The translations under genes and the position numbers were made by a program. Below, piece by piece: positions 1-11,003 of a stretch of 64,000 nucleotides of DNA. A model generated the notes under the pieces. The model saw nothing but the letters and a program-made list of their open reading frames with translations, was not told the origin of the DNA and searched no databases. Position 1 is the stretch's first letter, and every line of letters begins with the position of its first letter. Origin of the DNA: Rebecca billardiae RCC1528 (lineage: Eukaryota; Haptophyta); contig OZ251226.1 of assembly GCA_965240325.2 (NCBI GenBank), positions 1,612,001-1,676,000 of the forward strand, written 5' to 3'.

Positions 1-700
1 GCGCGCACATCACCGATGTCGGCCGTGCCGCCGGATGCCAGCCTGCTGCCGGCCTGACAATGCTGATGCTGGCGCAGCGAGCACACTGCCAGACGAATTC
101 GGGTGATATACCGCCTCTGCAGATGATGAACGCTGTTTTCAAATACAGCTCCAGCTCCGGCTCGTCGCCATCGCAGCTCGAGCTCCCCGGCCGACCGGAC
201 TACAATTCCGGCCGCCCTGCGGGAGCCCGAGCTGCGTGGCGAGGAGCCGGAGCATGGAGCTGACCCCGCGGCCGCCACGTGGGTAGCCGGAGGATTTGCA
301 AGGATAACAAGGTGGTCACCGTAGGCCCATCAGGCACCCACGGCGCCGGGACACCTCGTGCACCTGCGGCAAGCGGCGTGGCAAGCGTGCCCGGCGGCTT
401 CGCCGTCACGGTCGGTCAGGTCGGGCGACTCGGTCGCCTCGGGTTGCAGAGCGGCAGGCAGGCTTGCGCAGTTGCAGTCGTTCGGCTGGCGGCATTGACT
501 GGGCGCGCGGGACGCACGGGATCGTCGGCGCGTCTCGCCGCGCGCGCCCGCCTGGCGCGACACTGGCGGCGGGCGTGTTGCGGCCGGCAGACACGCGCGC
601 GCCTGGCCATCATTCGCCCTTTTTTGGCGCGGGCGTCATCCTTCGGCGATCAGCCCCGGCGCGGGGATGAGCCTCGGTGAAGTTGGCGAATAAATTGTGT
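1..700. other. Intergenic, no gene supported
   Basis: GC-rich sequence with overlapping short open frames on both strands but no recognisable domain, intron pattern or RNA gene. The open frames look like by-products of high GC. Confidence 0.4.
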
Positions 701-714
701 GTGCGCCGGTTTTT

Positions 715-2236
715 TTAGATTGTAAAGTAAATCTCACCTGTCCCGTGTCCGTGGCCATCGGCCGGCAGCGTGACACAAACCGCATCATTGGCTGTGGGAC
801 TGTGTGCACGCAACTTGCTACTCAGCAGCGCGCGGGGCGGCGTGGCGTGACACACCAACGCCGCGATGTGATGCGCCCGCACGATCATGACGTGGGTGCC
901 TGGGTCCTGGCCGGCGTGCAGCGTGTCGAGCACACGGTCGGCAGCGCAGCCGTGTGCTCGTCGACGCCATGGCCCATGGCGCACGCAACGAAGGGCGTCG
1001 GCCATGGCATCGACACCGAGCTTGGACGAGAGCGCCGGGGCGTCGTCAGGAGTCGCACCGGCGAGTGCTTCGGCGCCATGCTTGTGGTACGTCGGCCTGA
1101 AGTACTGCATGACGTCGTGCAGCTTGGGCTCCTCCGCCACACGCCCCGTGTGTGGAAGCGAGGGCATGTCATCACGCGGCACGAACTTGTCGCGCATGCA
1201 CTGCGCGTAGCCGACGCTCAGATGGCCGTGCGCGTCGACGCCGCTGTCGCGCATGTGCTCGTACGGCAGCGCGTTCACCCTGAAGTCCGCCGCGCGCAGC
1301 GCGGCGACGGAGCACAGCAGCTCGTCAGGCGCGTGGTGTGTGCAGAGGTCGACGACGCTGCAGTGCCCGCCTGGCCCATGAAGCCGACGTGAGCGGGGTC
1401 GTAGCGCATGCGCCGGGGCAGCTCACCGGTGGCACCGAAGCGGCGGGCCTCCTCCAGATCGAGATCTTCGATGTCGCCGAACGGGCGCAGGAACGCAGGG
1501 CGCCACGAATGTGCAGCCGGCTCGAGGGCAGCAAGCTCAGGCTGCAGGCGGCGCTCCTCCACGCTGCACAGCACCGAGCACACGAACAGCAGGTCGGCGG
1601 CGCGCGCCCGATGCGCGTTGATGATGGCGATGGCCTCGAGACGCAACTCTTGGCCGCCCTGCGAGTAGCGTGGGACGAGTTGCCCGTCCGCGGCGCTCGA
1701 ACATGAGCACGAGCGTCGTCACATTCATGGCGTTGACCTTGACCTTGCCGCGGCGATCGGCGAAGGTGAGGTTGAGCTTGCCGAAGCCGTACGTGTTCAA
1801 ACTCGCGCGCTTGAGCACGAACGCGTCCCACCAGCGCGCGGCTTTCTCCGGAGTGAGCTCGACGCCGCCCGTGAATGTTGAGGTAATGCTACTCCTCATG
1901 GTCCTTCCACGTGTAGGCCACCTGGTCGCCGAACATGGCGTCGTCAGCGGCGTGTGCGTCGGGCATGGCCTCGGGGCGCACGGTGCGCGAGATGCTCTCG
2001 TCGTGCTCGCAGCACGCCGCGGCGAAAGCCTTGACCGCCTGGCGCGTGCCCTCGGCGTTTCTGCCCTTCTGCTCGCTGCGCCCGGGAGAGAGCCAGTAGA
2101 ATGCTCACGTGCCATCGGTGACGAGGGTCTACTGTACGCGTACGTCGGTGACGAACGTCTGCGCGTAGTGCTGGATGGAATCAATCACGTCGCGGCACGC
2201 TTCGTTGCGCTGCGTGTCGGTGAGCTCCGCTGAATG
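715..2236 (-). pseudogene. Broken, unrecognised protein-coding remnant
   Basis: Read on the minus strand from about 2236 to 715, successive frames give protein-like sequence that is interrupted. The first stretch (about 2236-1890) has three in-frame stops. The next, in another frame (about 1870-1700), includes LNLTFADRRGKVKVNAMN. A further frame (1646-1275) includes LLFVCSVLCSVEERRL, and the last (1278-715) includes LHDVMQYFRPTYHKHGAEA. The composition is balanced, unlike the Arg/Ala-rich shadows of GC-rich DNA, which is why I read it as decayed coding sequence. I do not recognise the family. The beta-strand-like part faintly recalls a cullin segment, but this is not enough to name it. It could equally be a remnant of a transposon protein. 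Confidence 0.4.
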
Positions 2237-2550
2237 TTCGTCGCGCGCCGCCATTACGCATGTCCGGGCCAGGAAAGAGGTGTCGAGTTTCCCACGATGG
2301 ATTCCAACTCACGAGCTCACTGCTTCCCTCGCGCCAAGAATTGGCGGGCCGTATTTGGCAAATTGTTTTGCCAATTCAGATCACGACGCGACGACCGTTG
2401 GTCAAAGGTTAGTACTTTAAAAATAAACCGAGCGGGACGGACCGTTGGTCGCTCTCAGCTCGCTCATCGGTCGTCCCTGTTGAACGAGGCCGAGAAAGCT
2501 CGACCCCCGCGAGATCAAGCATCCCCCCGAGGAAAGCGTAGGCAAGGAAG

Positions 2551-5500
2551 ATGTACGCACTGCCGCCAGCCGACAAGCCGGCCGAGACGCTGCTGATGCA
2601 GGGCGAGCTCAACATCAAGGTGGCGACCAACCACTACCGCTCGGGCGCCCACCTGCAAGGCACGGCGCGCTGGGCAGCGTCCCACGAGACGCTGCGCGAG
2701 GCGCGCGCGGCCTTTGTGGGCACCTCTGAGGCGGAGTGCGAGCACTTCACGGAGCGCTTGTTGCGCGAGGAGACGCGTGTCTGCGCCAATCTGGCACAGG
2801 GCCTCCTCGCGCGCGCCGACGCCGCCTCGCAAGGCGAGGAGGCGACGTGCCCGCCCGCCGTTTTGCTCAACAGGGCGATCGGCTTTGCAGACTTGGCGCT
2901 CGTGAACGAGCCGACCCACGAGAAGGCGCTTGTGCGCCGTGTGCGCGCGCTGAGCCAGCTCGGCGACGTAGGCGCCGCCCAGCTCGCCGCCGAGCAGGCC
3001 GTGGCCAACGTGCCCGCGCTCGCCAACAACGAGATCATCGCATCCGCTCGGCGCGCGCGCGTGCCACCCGGCGCGAACGGCAACGAGGCACAGCCGGTCG
3101 CGGTGCTGTGGCGGCTGGCTGTGAGCGCCGCAGCTGACGAGCGTGGCGAGGATCTCCTCTCCGCGCGCGAGGGCCACACGCTCAGCCTCGTCGGCCCAGA
3201 GCTCATCCTGATCGGCGGCATCGCCACGCAAGCGCTGCCCGTCGGCGGCGGCGGCGAGGGCGTGTGCGAGCCCTTCTCGTGCGAGCTCGACGAGCTCGAG
3301 GCGTCGGGGGGCGCGCGCTGGCGGCGGATGGAGTGGAGCTCGATGGCCGACGCACCGCCGCTCGCCATCCGCCACCATACCGCCACCGAGATCGACGGCC
3401 GCCTCTTCCTGTACGGCGGCGAGACGCCGGGCGAGCGCGCGGCCGCGCCGCCCTCGCCCGCGCGCGACGCGATCCGGATCGATCTGGTCGCCGGCGTGCG
3501 CGTGTGGACGCCCGACACGACGCGTGGTGGGCCTGGTTGCTGGGAGCGGCCCACCGTCGTCGGCCCCGAGCCCGAGGAGCGCACGATGCACGCGGCCGCG
3601 GGCGCGCGCGGCCGCCTGTGGGTGCACGGAGGCGTGGGCAACGGCGGCGCCGTGCTCGGCGACACGTGGGGCTTCGACCCGGCGACGCGGGCCTGGACGC
3701 GGTGCGCGGGCATGCCGGCGGAGAACACGCCGCCCTCGCGCTGCCTCCACGGCATGTGCGCCGACGGCGACCGCCTCTTCCTGTTCGGTGGCGCGGGTTT
3801 CCACCCGCCCTCCGTGCCCGAGGCCGAGCGCGAGAGCGCGCCGCTGCTGCGGGACAACTGGGAGATTGTCATCTCGGCGCGCAAGCCGAAGTGGCGCTTC
3901 CTGGCGGACGTGTGCTGGTCCGCCGGGGACCGGCTGAGCTCCTCCCCGGGGGTGCTGACCAACGGCCTCGCGCAGCCCGCGTGCTTCGTCGCGCCGCTCA
4001 CCTTGAGCCTCGTGAGCGAGGACTCTGGCGAGATCTGCAAGACGGGCTCGGAGGTGAAATGCCTCGTCGTTTGCGGCGGCGCCGACTTCGACACCGCGTG
4101 CGGCGGGGTGCACATCATGCCGGTGGAGACACCGCCGCACGTGGTGTTCCCGCAGCAGTACATGTGGGTGCGTGTCCAGCTCTCCGAGCGCTCGATCGGC
4201 GAGCCCCTCGTCGGCGCGCCGCTCGGCCGGCGCGGAGTGGCGGCGGTGCCGCTGCCCGACGGCCGCGTCGTGCTGTGCGGCGGCACACCGTCCGCTCGCC
4301 GCGCGCTCGAGATGACGATCCTCGACCTCGAGCCGCCGACGTTCGGGGAGACGATCGGGCCGTCGGAGTCCGCGGCGGGCAGCCCGAGCAAGGCCTCGAA
4401 GCCGCTCGGCGACGGCGTGCCCTCGCCGCAGTCGGTGGAAGACCTGCGCGGCACGATCCGCTCGGAAGGCTTGAACTGCGTGGGCGGCGGCGGCGAGCGG
4501 GCGAGCGAGATGCCGCTGCTGTCGGTCAAGTCGTGGGCGCCCTCCAGCCCGGATGGGGTCCACGAGATCTTGGAGAAGGCGCTGCTGCACCAGCACGCGC
4601 TCACGACCGTTCGCGCCGTCGCGCTTGGCGGCAGCGGCTGGGGCGGAGGCCGCTTCATGCCGGACGAGCACCTGCTGCTGGCCGCGTTCGAGGCGAGCCC
4701 GCTGCTCGAATTCCTCGATGACCGCCGCGTCCTCGCGGGCGACCGTTGGCACGACACGTCGCAGGCGCTGACGGTGCTCGCGGGCGCCATGGTCTCGCAC
4801 GCGATCGACCTCAAGATGTGCGGCGCGAACGCGCAGTCGCACGAGTGGTTCCGCCGCGTGCTCTCGTTCACGACCCAGCCGTGGGTGCGCGCGCTGCCCC
4901 GGGGTCGCGGCCACGGGCTCGGCCAGATCTTTGGCCACCAGGCGATGGAGGTCGGCCAGAGCTGGCACGGCGCGCTGTGCCCTCCGCAGGCGTTCATGCG
5001 GCGCAAGGGGTACGCGCGCAAGTGCTTCCACATCATCGACGAGCCGCTCGTCGAGGCGAGCGCGCCCGTCGCCGCCGAGCTCGCCCTCCTCGCGCACGTG
5101 ACGGACGACCCCAAAGGCGCCAAGCTGGCCGCCCTCTGCGCTCGGCTGCGGCTGGATGCGAGCGGCCTCGCGAGCGCGGCGGCGCGCGACGAGTCTGTCG
5201 CCGACGCGGTGCGCGAGTGCGTCTTCGACGAGGCCTGGTACAACCACGTCACCTTCGCGCCGACGCTCGCGGGCGAGTCCGTCCTGGCGCAGCGGATGCG
5301 CGAGGCCAACCAGGCGCCCGCCTTCTTCTACTCGACGTTTGGGTGGCGGCCGCGCGTGTGCGCGGGCTGCGGGCGCGAGGAGCAGCAGCCGGAGACGTGG
5401 AAGGCGTGCAAGGGCTGCCGCGCGGTGGCGTACTGCGGGCGCCACTGCCAGGTCTCCGCGTGGAAGGCCGCGCACAAGCCGGAGTGCGCCTCCCTCGCTG

Positions 5501-5844
5501 CTGCGGTCGCCGACGGCTCGCGCACGCCCGCGACGACCACGGCCCAGCTCGCCAAGCCGGTGGCGCGCACGCACCCCAAGGCGCCGACCGTGTCGCCGCT
5601 GCGCCGGCTGGTCGCAGACATCATCTACGGCTCGGTGCGCGCGGCGGACGAGAGCCTCGAGGCCTTCGTGCGCGCCGCGCCGCAGCAGCGTGGCCGCGAG
5701 CAGTGCAGCTGGTTCGCCCAGCTCGTCACCAAGCGCGGCCTCTCGGCCTTCACGCCGCTCGAGCGCGCGCAGCGCGCCGGCATGCCCGCGCTCGCGGAGC
5801 GCATGGAGGCAGCTGCGCGTCATGCGGGTGCGCTTGCGCAGTAG
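2551..5844 (+). CDS. Kelch-repeat protein with C-terminal MYND zinc finger
   Basis: Single uninterrupted frame of 1097 aa from ATG 2551 to TAG 5844. Residues 1-170 are helical and TPR-like. Residues about 205-600 carry at least six Kelch-type strands ending in a Gly pair: LILIGG, RLFLYGG, RLWVHGG, RLFLFGG, CLVVCGG, RVVLCGG. One is followed by the usual DTWGFDPATRAW segment. A MYND finger lies at about 937-979 (CAGC, CKGC, YCGRHCQ, HKPEC). Kelch propellers and MYND fingers are both protein-interaction modules, so a scaffold or adaptor role is likely. No SET domain is visible, so it is not an obvious SMYD methyltransferase. No intron is needed. An AATAAA lies about 170 bp downstream. Domain calls are firm; the biological role is unknown. 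Confidence 0.85.
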   Translation: MYALPPADKPAETLLMQGELNIKVATNHYRSGAHLQGTARWAASHETLREARAAFVGTSEAECEHFTERLLREETRVCANLAQGLLARADAASQGEEATCPPAVLLNRAIGFADLALVNEPTHEKALVRRVRALSQLGDVGAAQLAAEQAVANVPALANNEIIASARRARVPPGANGNEAQPVAVLWRLAVSAAADERGEDLLSAREGHTLSLVGPELILIGGIATQALPVGGGGEGVCEPFSCELDELEASGGARWRRMEWSSMADAPPLAIRHHTATEIDGRLFLYGGETPGERAAAPPSPARDAIRIDLVAGVRVWTPDTTRGGPGCWERPTVVGPEPEERTMHAAAGARGRLWVHGGVGNGGAVLGDTWGFDPATRAWTRCAGMPAENTPPSRCLHGMCADGDRLFLFGGAGFHPPSVPEAERESAPLLRDNWEIVISARKPKWRFLADVCWSAGDRLSSSPGVLTNGLAQPACFVAPLTLSLVSEDSGEICKTGSEVKCLVVCGGADFDTACGGVHIMPVETPPHVVFPQQYMWVRVQLSERSIGEPLVGAPLGRRGVAAVPLPDGRVVLCGGTPSARRALEMTILDLEPPTFGETIGPSESAAGSPSKASKPLGDGVPSPQSVEDLRGTIRSEGLNCVGGGGERASEMPLLSVKSWAPSSPDGVHEILEKALLHQHALTTVRAVALGGSGWGGGRFMPDEHLLLAAFEASPLLEFLDDRRVLAGDRWHDTSQALTVLAGAMVSHAIDLKMCGANAQSHEWFRRVLSFTTQPWVRALPRGRGHGLGQIFGHQAMEVGQSWHGALCPPQAFMRRKGYARKCFHIIDEPLVEASAPVAAELALLAHVTDDPKGAKLAALCARLRLDASGLASAAARDESVADAVRECVFDEAWYNHVTFAPTLAGESVLAQRMREANQAPAFFYSTFGWRPRVCAGCGREEQQPETWKACKGCRAVAYCGRHCQVSAWKAAHKPECASLAAAVADGSRTPATTTAQLAKPVARTHPKAPTVSPLRRLVADIIYGSVRAADESLEAFVRAAPQQRGREQCSWFAQLVTKRGLSAFTPLERAQRAGMPALAERMEAAARHAGALAQ

Positions 5845-6919
5845 CCGAGCACTCTCGGGCCAGGGCGGGGGCGCAGCGGAGCGTCGGAGCGCGTGCGCGC
5901 AGCACGCCGCTCCACGCTGCGCGCCGGCGCCCGCGGGCAGCGCGGGGATGGCTGTCATGTGCCACTGTGTGACTCGAGCTCCCCGCCTGCTGCATGTTCT
6001 TGCCTGCTGTGACATGAATAAACGTGATGCGGGCCCCAGCCGCAGCACTTGGCGGTCGACGGCGTGTACGTCGTGTACGACCTCGGCCCGGCGTGACGCA
6101 CTGATTAGCTATAGTGATTGTGCGCGCCGTCGAGTCATCAATGATTCAGTAAATCAGACATCAGTGTTACAGTAGTGAATCAGTGTTATCGTCAGCTGGC
6201 TGCTCAGCAGCTGCTATGAGTATGACACTGCTATGACTGCTGCTGAACGTACTTATAGTTATAATCGTCGTCACTGACGAACAGCAGCAGATCGTCGACT
6301 CTGATCTGAGACTCTGATGATCGATGGACGATGCGCGCATCACGCCGGCCGTCGCGACGTCGCGACACTTTGACTTGTCACTTGCGTGCGACTGTGAGTG
6401 TGAGCCGCCGAGCGCCCGTGAATCGCGTGACGATGACTCATCGTCAGTCGATCATCTGATGAGTCGATTTACGACACTGTCTGTGAGTGTCTGACGACTG
6501 ACGACTGATGCTGACGACATCATTCATAATGATTATTTATAATAATACCCAATAACGATAAAACTCACTTTTAACAATACGCAAATAATTTTATTTTCAA
6601 ACGGTAATAAAGCAGAGTGCGTGCGCTGTGACGGCGGCTGCTGTTCGATGATGTCATCCAGGCTCGGATGGCCGCCTGAGAAAGGCTGATTATCACTTCA
6701 GGCTGATGGGTCATCAATCAAGCCGCTCAAGTCGCCGACTGAAATCTCAGGCCTTCATAGTCATTCTCAGGCGACAGGCGCCTACGTACGACAGCAGCAA
6801 GCAGCTGATGTCCGACTGTGACTAAGCTACTGCCGTTGACGATGACGATGAGCAGCATCATCATCAGCAATGCTATGCTGACGATGACGATGTATAGTCT
6901 CATCATCACTGCTCACTAA
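5845..6919. other. Intergenic, low-complexity spacer
   Basis: Contains the likely 3' end of the Kelch/MYND gene (AATAAA near 6015). From about 6100 onward the sequence is degenerate and simple, dominated by GATGA/TGACG/CTGAT words with an AT-rich patch at 6520-6610. No gene or RNA is supported. Confidence 0.4.
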
Positions 6920-7156
6920 ATGACCGCGTTCCGCGGTCCTTTTCCGTAGAACGAACGTAGTTCGGGGCCCGCGGTGGCGGTGCACCCTCCGTCGCACCCT
7001 CCGTCGCGATCGAGAGTGGGCCCGCCCGGCCGCGAGCCCGGCAGCGAGTAGACTCCAGCGGCGCGCCGCCGCCCGCCGCGCGGCCGGGCGGGCCCATCGG
7101 ATCGGGCCATCGCAGCCGCCGGCGAGGCGCCGATTGTGTACAGTCGAAGTCATCTG

Positions 7157-8059
7157 TCATGGCCGACTGAGATCGTCGGCACGCGCTGCTGCTGCGAGAT
7201 CGTCGGCGTCGGCACGCGCTGCTGCTGCGAGGGCTGCTCGCTCGCCAGCTGACCGAGGCACTCGAGCAAGCCAAGGTATGCGGCACGCCTCGTCGCAGCC
7301 AGCCAGGGCCTCCATGATTTTGTACAGCACCTCGCACGCGTCCTGGCTCCTGCTGCTGCTGCCCAAACGCCGTTGTCCACCGACAGACCTCCGCGATTGC
7401 GTCGTGGAGCGGCTCGAGCAAGCTACGCGTCGGCCCCACCTCGCTGGGCCACTCGCAGTTGAAATGCGCGAGCGCCAGCGAGCGCATGCTGGACTCACGA
7501 TGGGGTTGGTGCACTGCTCCGCCGCGGCAGATGTGGCGAGCGAGACGATGGAAGGGCACGCGAGCAGCGCGGCCAGCAGCGAGCCGAGGTAGCACGTGAC
7601 GCCTAGGTTGAGCGTGCCCAGCAGGCTGAGCGAGCCGGCCGGGCGCCCCCGCTGCGGTTGTGCTTGCTCTGCAGCGGGCATTTCCCCGCCGAGCGCGGCG
7701 AGTGCCTCGAAGCGGCTGCCAGCTGTTGGGCCGGATGATGAGGAGGGAGGGAGCTGGCCTGCGGGGCGCGTGGTGAAGTCGGTGATCAACCGCGCAGCGC
7801 CACCGCTGCCGAGTGCGCCCTCCGCCGCCAGCACCTTGCGGACCTGGCCAAGGAGCTGCTTGATCGCTTTTGTTGACACGCCGTACTCGCTCGCGGCGCC
7901 GGGGATGGTCTGCTTGTGCCTGGCGACGGAGATGGCGGCAGCGGTGCTCTGGAACGTGGTGTTGTTCACCCGCGTCACCGTCCTCGAGTCGAGCAGCGCG
8001 TTCAATACGCGGCGAACGTAGTCCTGGTCGGCGTCGCCGGTCGAGGTGCTGCTTGCCAT
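7157..8059 (-). pseudogene. Element-borne protein: HTH plus truncated C19 protease-like domain (copy A)
   Basis: Starts at ATG 8059. The N-terminal 80 residues include a helix-turn-helix-like segment (TIPGAASEYGVSTKAIKQLL) resembling psq/CENP-B-type DNA-binding helices. A Ser/Pro linker follows, then the Cys box of ubiquitin-specific proteases (NLGVTCYLGSLLAALLACPS) and, about 60-70 residues on, the QQDA box (QDACEVLYKIMEAL). Compared with the copy at 29741, this copy has a 2-nt insertion after the Cys box and a 7-nt insertion just before the QQDA box. Together they restore the frame but scramble the residues between them. No catalytic His/Asp region follows, so the protease domain is incomplete. 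Family assignment rests on the two boxes and their spacing. Confidence 0.6.
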
Positions 8060-8376
8060 CGCCCCCCACGTGCGATCGGGCCCACCTCTGTTGTTTTGCG
8101 TCGGTGACGGGGCCGCGACGACTCGACGCGAGCATCTTCAATAATCTATGATCATCATCAGGGTTACGACTACGTGAAGCGGTAGAATAGAATTTCATTT
8201 ACGAGCATTGATACGACGCGGTGCAACGTGAAGCGGTTTTTTTAAAGATACGACGCGGTCTAATGACCCATTGTTCATACATGTACATGAATGGGTCGTC
8301 ATAAACGGCGGGCGGCTCATTTATGACCAGACCGGGCCCTGGGTGATTGATGATCAGAACCCGCAAAAGCTAGCGG

Positions 8377-8440
8377 CAGTCCAGCACACAAGTAATGAAT
8401 TAATAACAAGCGCAGTCCAGCACACAAGTAATGAACTAAT
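8377..8440. repeat. 28-bp direct repeat, two units
   Basis: The unit starting CAGTCCAGCACACAAGTAAT occurs at 8377-8404 and 8413-8440 with one difference. It is a local duplication inside element copy A. Directly after the second unit is a plus-oriented copy of the element's left-end motif (ATGGCCCGCGGTGC, 8439-8452). Confidence 0.75.
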
Positions 8441-9031
8441 GGCCCGCGGTGCCGGCTGGCTATCTAGATACGTCGTCATCGCTCCTTGATGACCTTGCGG
8501 CAATCTCATTGGCTGGAAAAAAATCGCTTGTAACGGTTCGTTACGTTATGGATCCTAAAGGGCGTGAAGTTTTTTGGACGGGCGTCACTCCAATATGAAC
8601 TTGTCGTGGGCGCGACCTTTGTCGCCGGATGGATACCTCTAGTGCGGTCTCAAAATTCGAAACTCGGTCTCCTCCAGCCCTGAAAATCGTCCCCCGTCCC
8701 TTTTTTCTTGATCAAAGATCTTTTTGAAACGTGGTTAGGGCCCACGGAGCGGGCTCCACGCTGCGCGCTCCGCCCTGCACCGCGGGCCATAATCAATTAT
8801 TAGTAGCAGCATCGTCAGCGAACTTACGCCGCGATGTATAGCAGTGCTAGTCCGGTAGTGCCGAGACTGATTACTGATACGGACGATGTCGACGCCTCAC
8901 GACGTGACGACCGGACGACTCGGCGCCGCTGACACTGAGTTATTCTGGCGGCCGGGACTACGCGCGTCGCAATACAACGACGCCATCAATAACTGATGCG
9001 GCGGTCTCGGGTCTGCGCTATAAATATAATT

Positions 9032-10715
9032 ATGGCCCGCGGTGCAGGGCGGAGCGCGCAGCGTGGAGCCCGCACCAGCGGGCCCGAACAACGTTTCAAA
9101 AAGATCTTTGATCAAGAAAACAGGGACGGGGGACGATTTTCATGGCTGGAGGAGACCGAGTTTCGATTTTGAGACTCCGCCCTTACAGGTGCATTAGCGT
9201 CGAAAAAGGTCGCGCCCACGGCAAGTTCATAGTAAAGCGTGGAGTGACGCCCGTCCAAAAAACTTCACGCCCTTTAGGATCCCTGACGTAACGAACCGTT
9301 ACAAGCGATTTTTTCCGGCCAATGAGATTGCAGCAAGGTCCAAGGAGCGATGACGTATCTAGATAGAGATTGCCGCGAACCGATGTGACCATGTACGTCC
9401 CTTGAATCAGTTGAATCAACTATTCAATCGCGCCGTGTCTGTATCAGGAGCCGACGAGGCAAGGGTCAGTAGCCGATGGGCCAACCTCGGCGAATCTCAA
9501 TAGTCAATACTATCTGACGCGAACGGACTTGGCGGTTGGGCGCGCGCGTGGCCCCGGGCGGCGGCCCACCAGAGGCGGCCCGCGTTTGGAGGCGAGCCAC
9601 GGGCACGAGGCTCACGAGCGACCGACGCGGGTGAGGACGGCGATGGGCAGGTGCGCGCGGCGAATGGCGCCTGGAGCGCGCGGCTGCGGCGGGTCCCGAC
9701 TGCCGTCGACATCGCGTTCGTCGTGCCCCCGCTCACTCCGCGCGCCCCCGCCGCCCCTGCCGCCCTGTCGATGCCTCGGCGCGGCCTTGCGCGGCCCCGG
9801 CGCGTCCGCGAGCCGGCGCCGCAGCCGCCGCCCTGTGTTCGGGCTCTCGCAAGCTCGGGGGCAGCGGCGCCTGATGCCGGACTGATCGATCTCTGAGCCT
9901 TCGACTTCACCACGCGCCGCCCTTGCCATGCCTTTCCGGGGTCTCCCAGAACTCTTCTTGATTGAGAGAGAGCAGGCGCGCCGACGATCCGAGTCCATCG
10001 TCGGTCGACTCTGAGCGAGGGCTACGCCTCGGAACTGAACGGTACTCTACGAGGAGGACGAGCTGCGCGGGCGACGGTGGTGCGTGACGTCCCCAGAGCT
10101 GGCCGTGCCTCTGCAACGCGTGCCGAGCCTGATCGAGGTGTGTCAGCTGCCCGTGCACGCGCGGCGAGTGCGCGAACCGGATCACCGGTGCCCTCGCACC
10201 TCGGCACCGTGCTCCCTCGGGCTGTCAGCTCCGCGTGGCCTGGCGTGCACGTAGAGTTGCGCTCATGCGTCGATCACGCCTCGCGCCCGCCTGTCGGCCG
10301 TCGCGCAGGCGCTGGTCGAACCCTACTCGGACCCTACTCCTCCAGCCCTACTCCCGGGCGCTGCCGGCGCGGGGGGTGACCCCGGGGACAGCGGTCAGCA
10401 GCAGCGGCCCGAACGAATCCGCGGCCCCGCACCGTGCTCCCTGGCTGTCAGCTCCGCGTGGCCTGGTGTGCACGTGGAGTCGCGCTCATGCGTCGATCAC
10501 GCCTCGTCGCATCCGCCTGTACACAATCGGCGCCGCGCCGGCGGCTGCAATGGGCCCGCCCGGCGCGGCGGGCGGCGGCGCGCCGCTGATGGAGTCTAGT
10601 TGTACGGGCATATGCAACTGGTCTGTCAATAGACGACTGCGACGGAGGGTGCACCGCCACCGCGGGCCCTGAACTACGTTCGTTCTACGGAAAAAGGACC
10701 GCGGAACGCGGTCAT
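9032..10715 (+). mobile_element. Helitron2-like element, copy C (1684 bp, different interior)
   Basis: Starts ATGGCCCGCGG at 9032 and shares about 400 bp of left-end sequence with the other copies, including the AAAGATCTTTGATCAAGAAA stretch near 9100. It ends with GACCGCG-GAA-CGCGGTC-AT at 10697-10715. The right-end 180 bp (from about 10530) also matches. The interior from about 9500 to 10500 does not carry the C19-like gene. It holds unrelated GC-rich sequence with coding-like frames on the minus strand (9907-10185) and a 77-bp direct repeat. It reads as a non-autonomous derivative with foreign filler. Confidence 0.65.
10205..10506. repeat. ~77-bp direct repeat pair inside element copy C
   Basis: The segment starting CACCGTGCTCCCT and ending GTCGATCACGCCTCG occurs at 10205-10283 and again at 10430-10506 with a few substitutions and a short indel. 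Confidence 0.75.
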
Positions 10716-11003
10716 ATTTATATATATATATATTATTGATGGCGGACGAAGTCAGACTATCAGCCTACGGAGTACGGATACGACGACTACTACTGATAGT
10801 CACTACTGTAATGCTGTCTGATGCGCTGATGAGTGATGACGCTCGGATTACTACGACGATGACGATGCGCGCGCAACGACGCGCGACGATGATGATGATC
10901 ATCATGATGATCAGGATTCAGGCTGCTGGCATCTATCACAACTCACAAGCTTGACCACCGCGCCGAGATGCCGTTCATTCATCACCATCATCACTCATCG
11001 TCA

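Larger units (their letters stand above)
6920..8790 (-). mobile_element. Helitron2-like element, copy A (1871 bp)
   Basis: On the minus strand the element begins ATGGCCCGCGG at 8790 and ends at 6920 with the hairpin GACCGCG-GAA-CGCGGTC followed by AT. The same two ends occur in copies at 9032-10715, 29066-30860 and 39568-41684. The inverted match to the left end (GGCCCGCGGTG) lies inside the right end rather than at its tip, so the inverted repeats are asymmetric. It lies head-to-head with the copy at 9032, separated by 241 bp. It carries a decayed gene at 7157-8059 and a local tandem duplication at 8377-8440. I see no Rep/helicase or transposase gene, so it is probably non-autonomous. Confidence 0.7.

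Noticed and set aside
2515-6048. Very long minus-strand open frame (over 1100 codons) opposite the Kelch/MYND gene
   Set aside because: It is the antisense shadow of a GC-rich gene: Arg/Ala/His-rich, no domains, while the plus strand has Kelch and MYND motifs.
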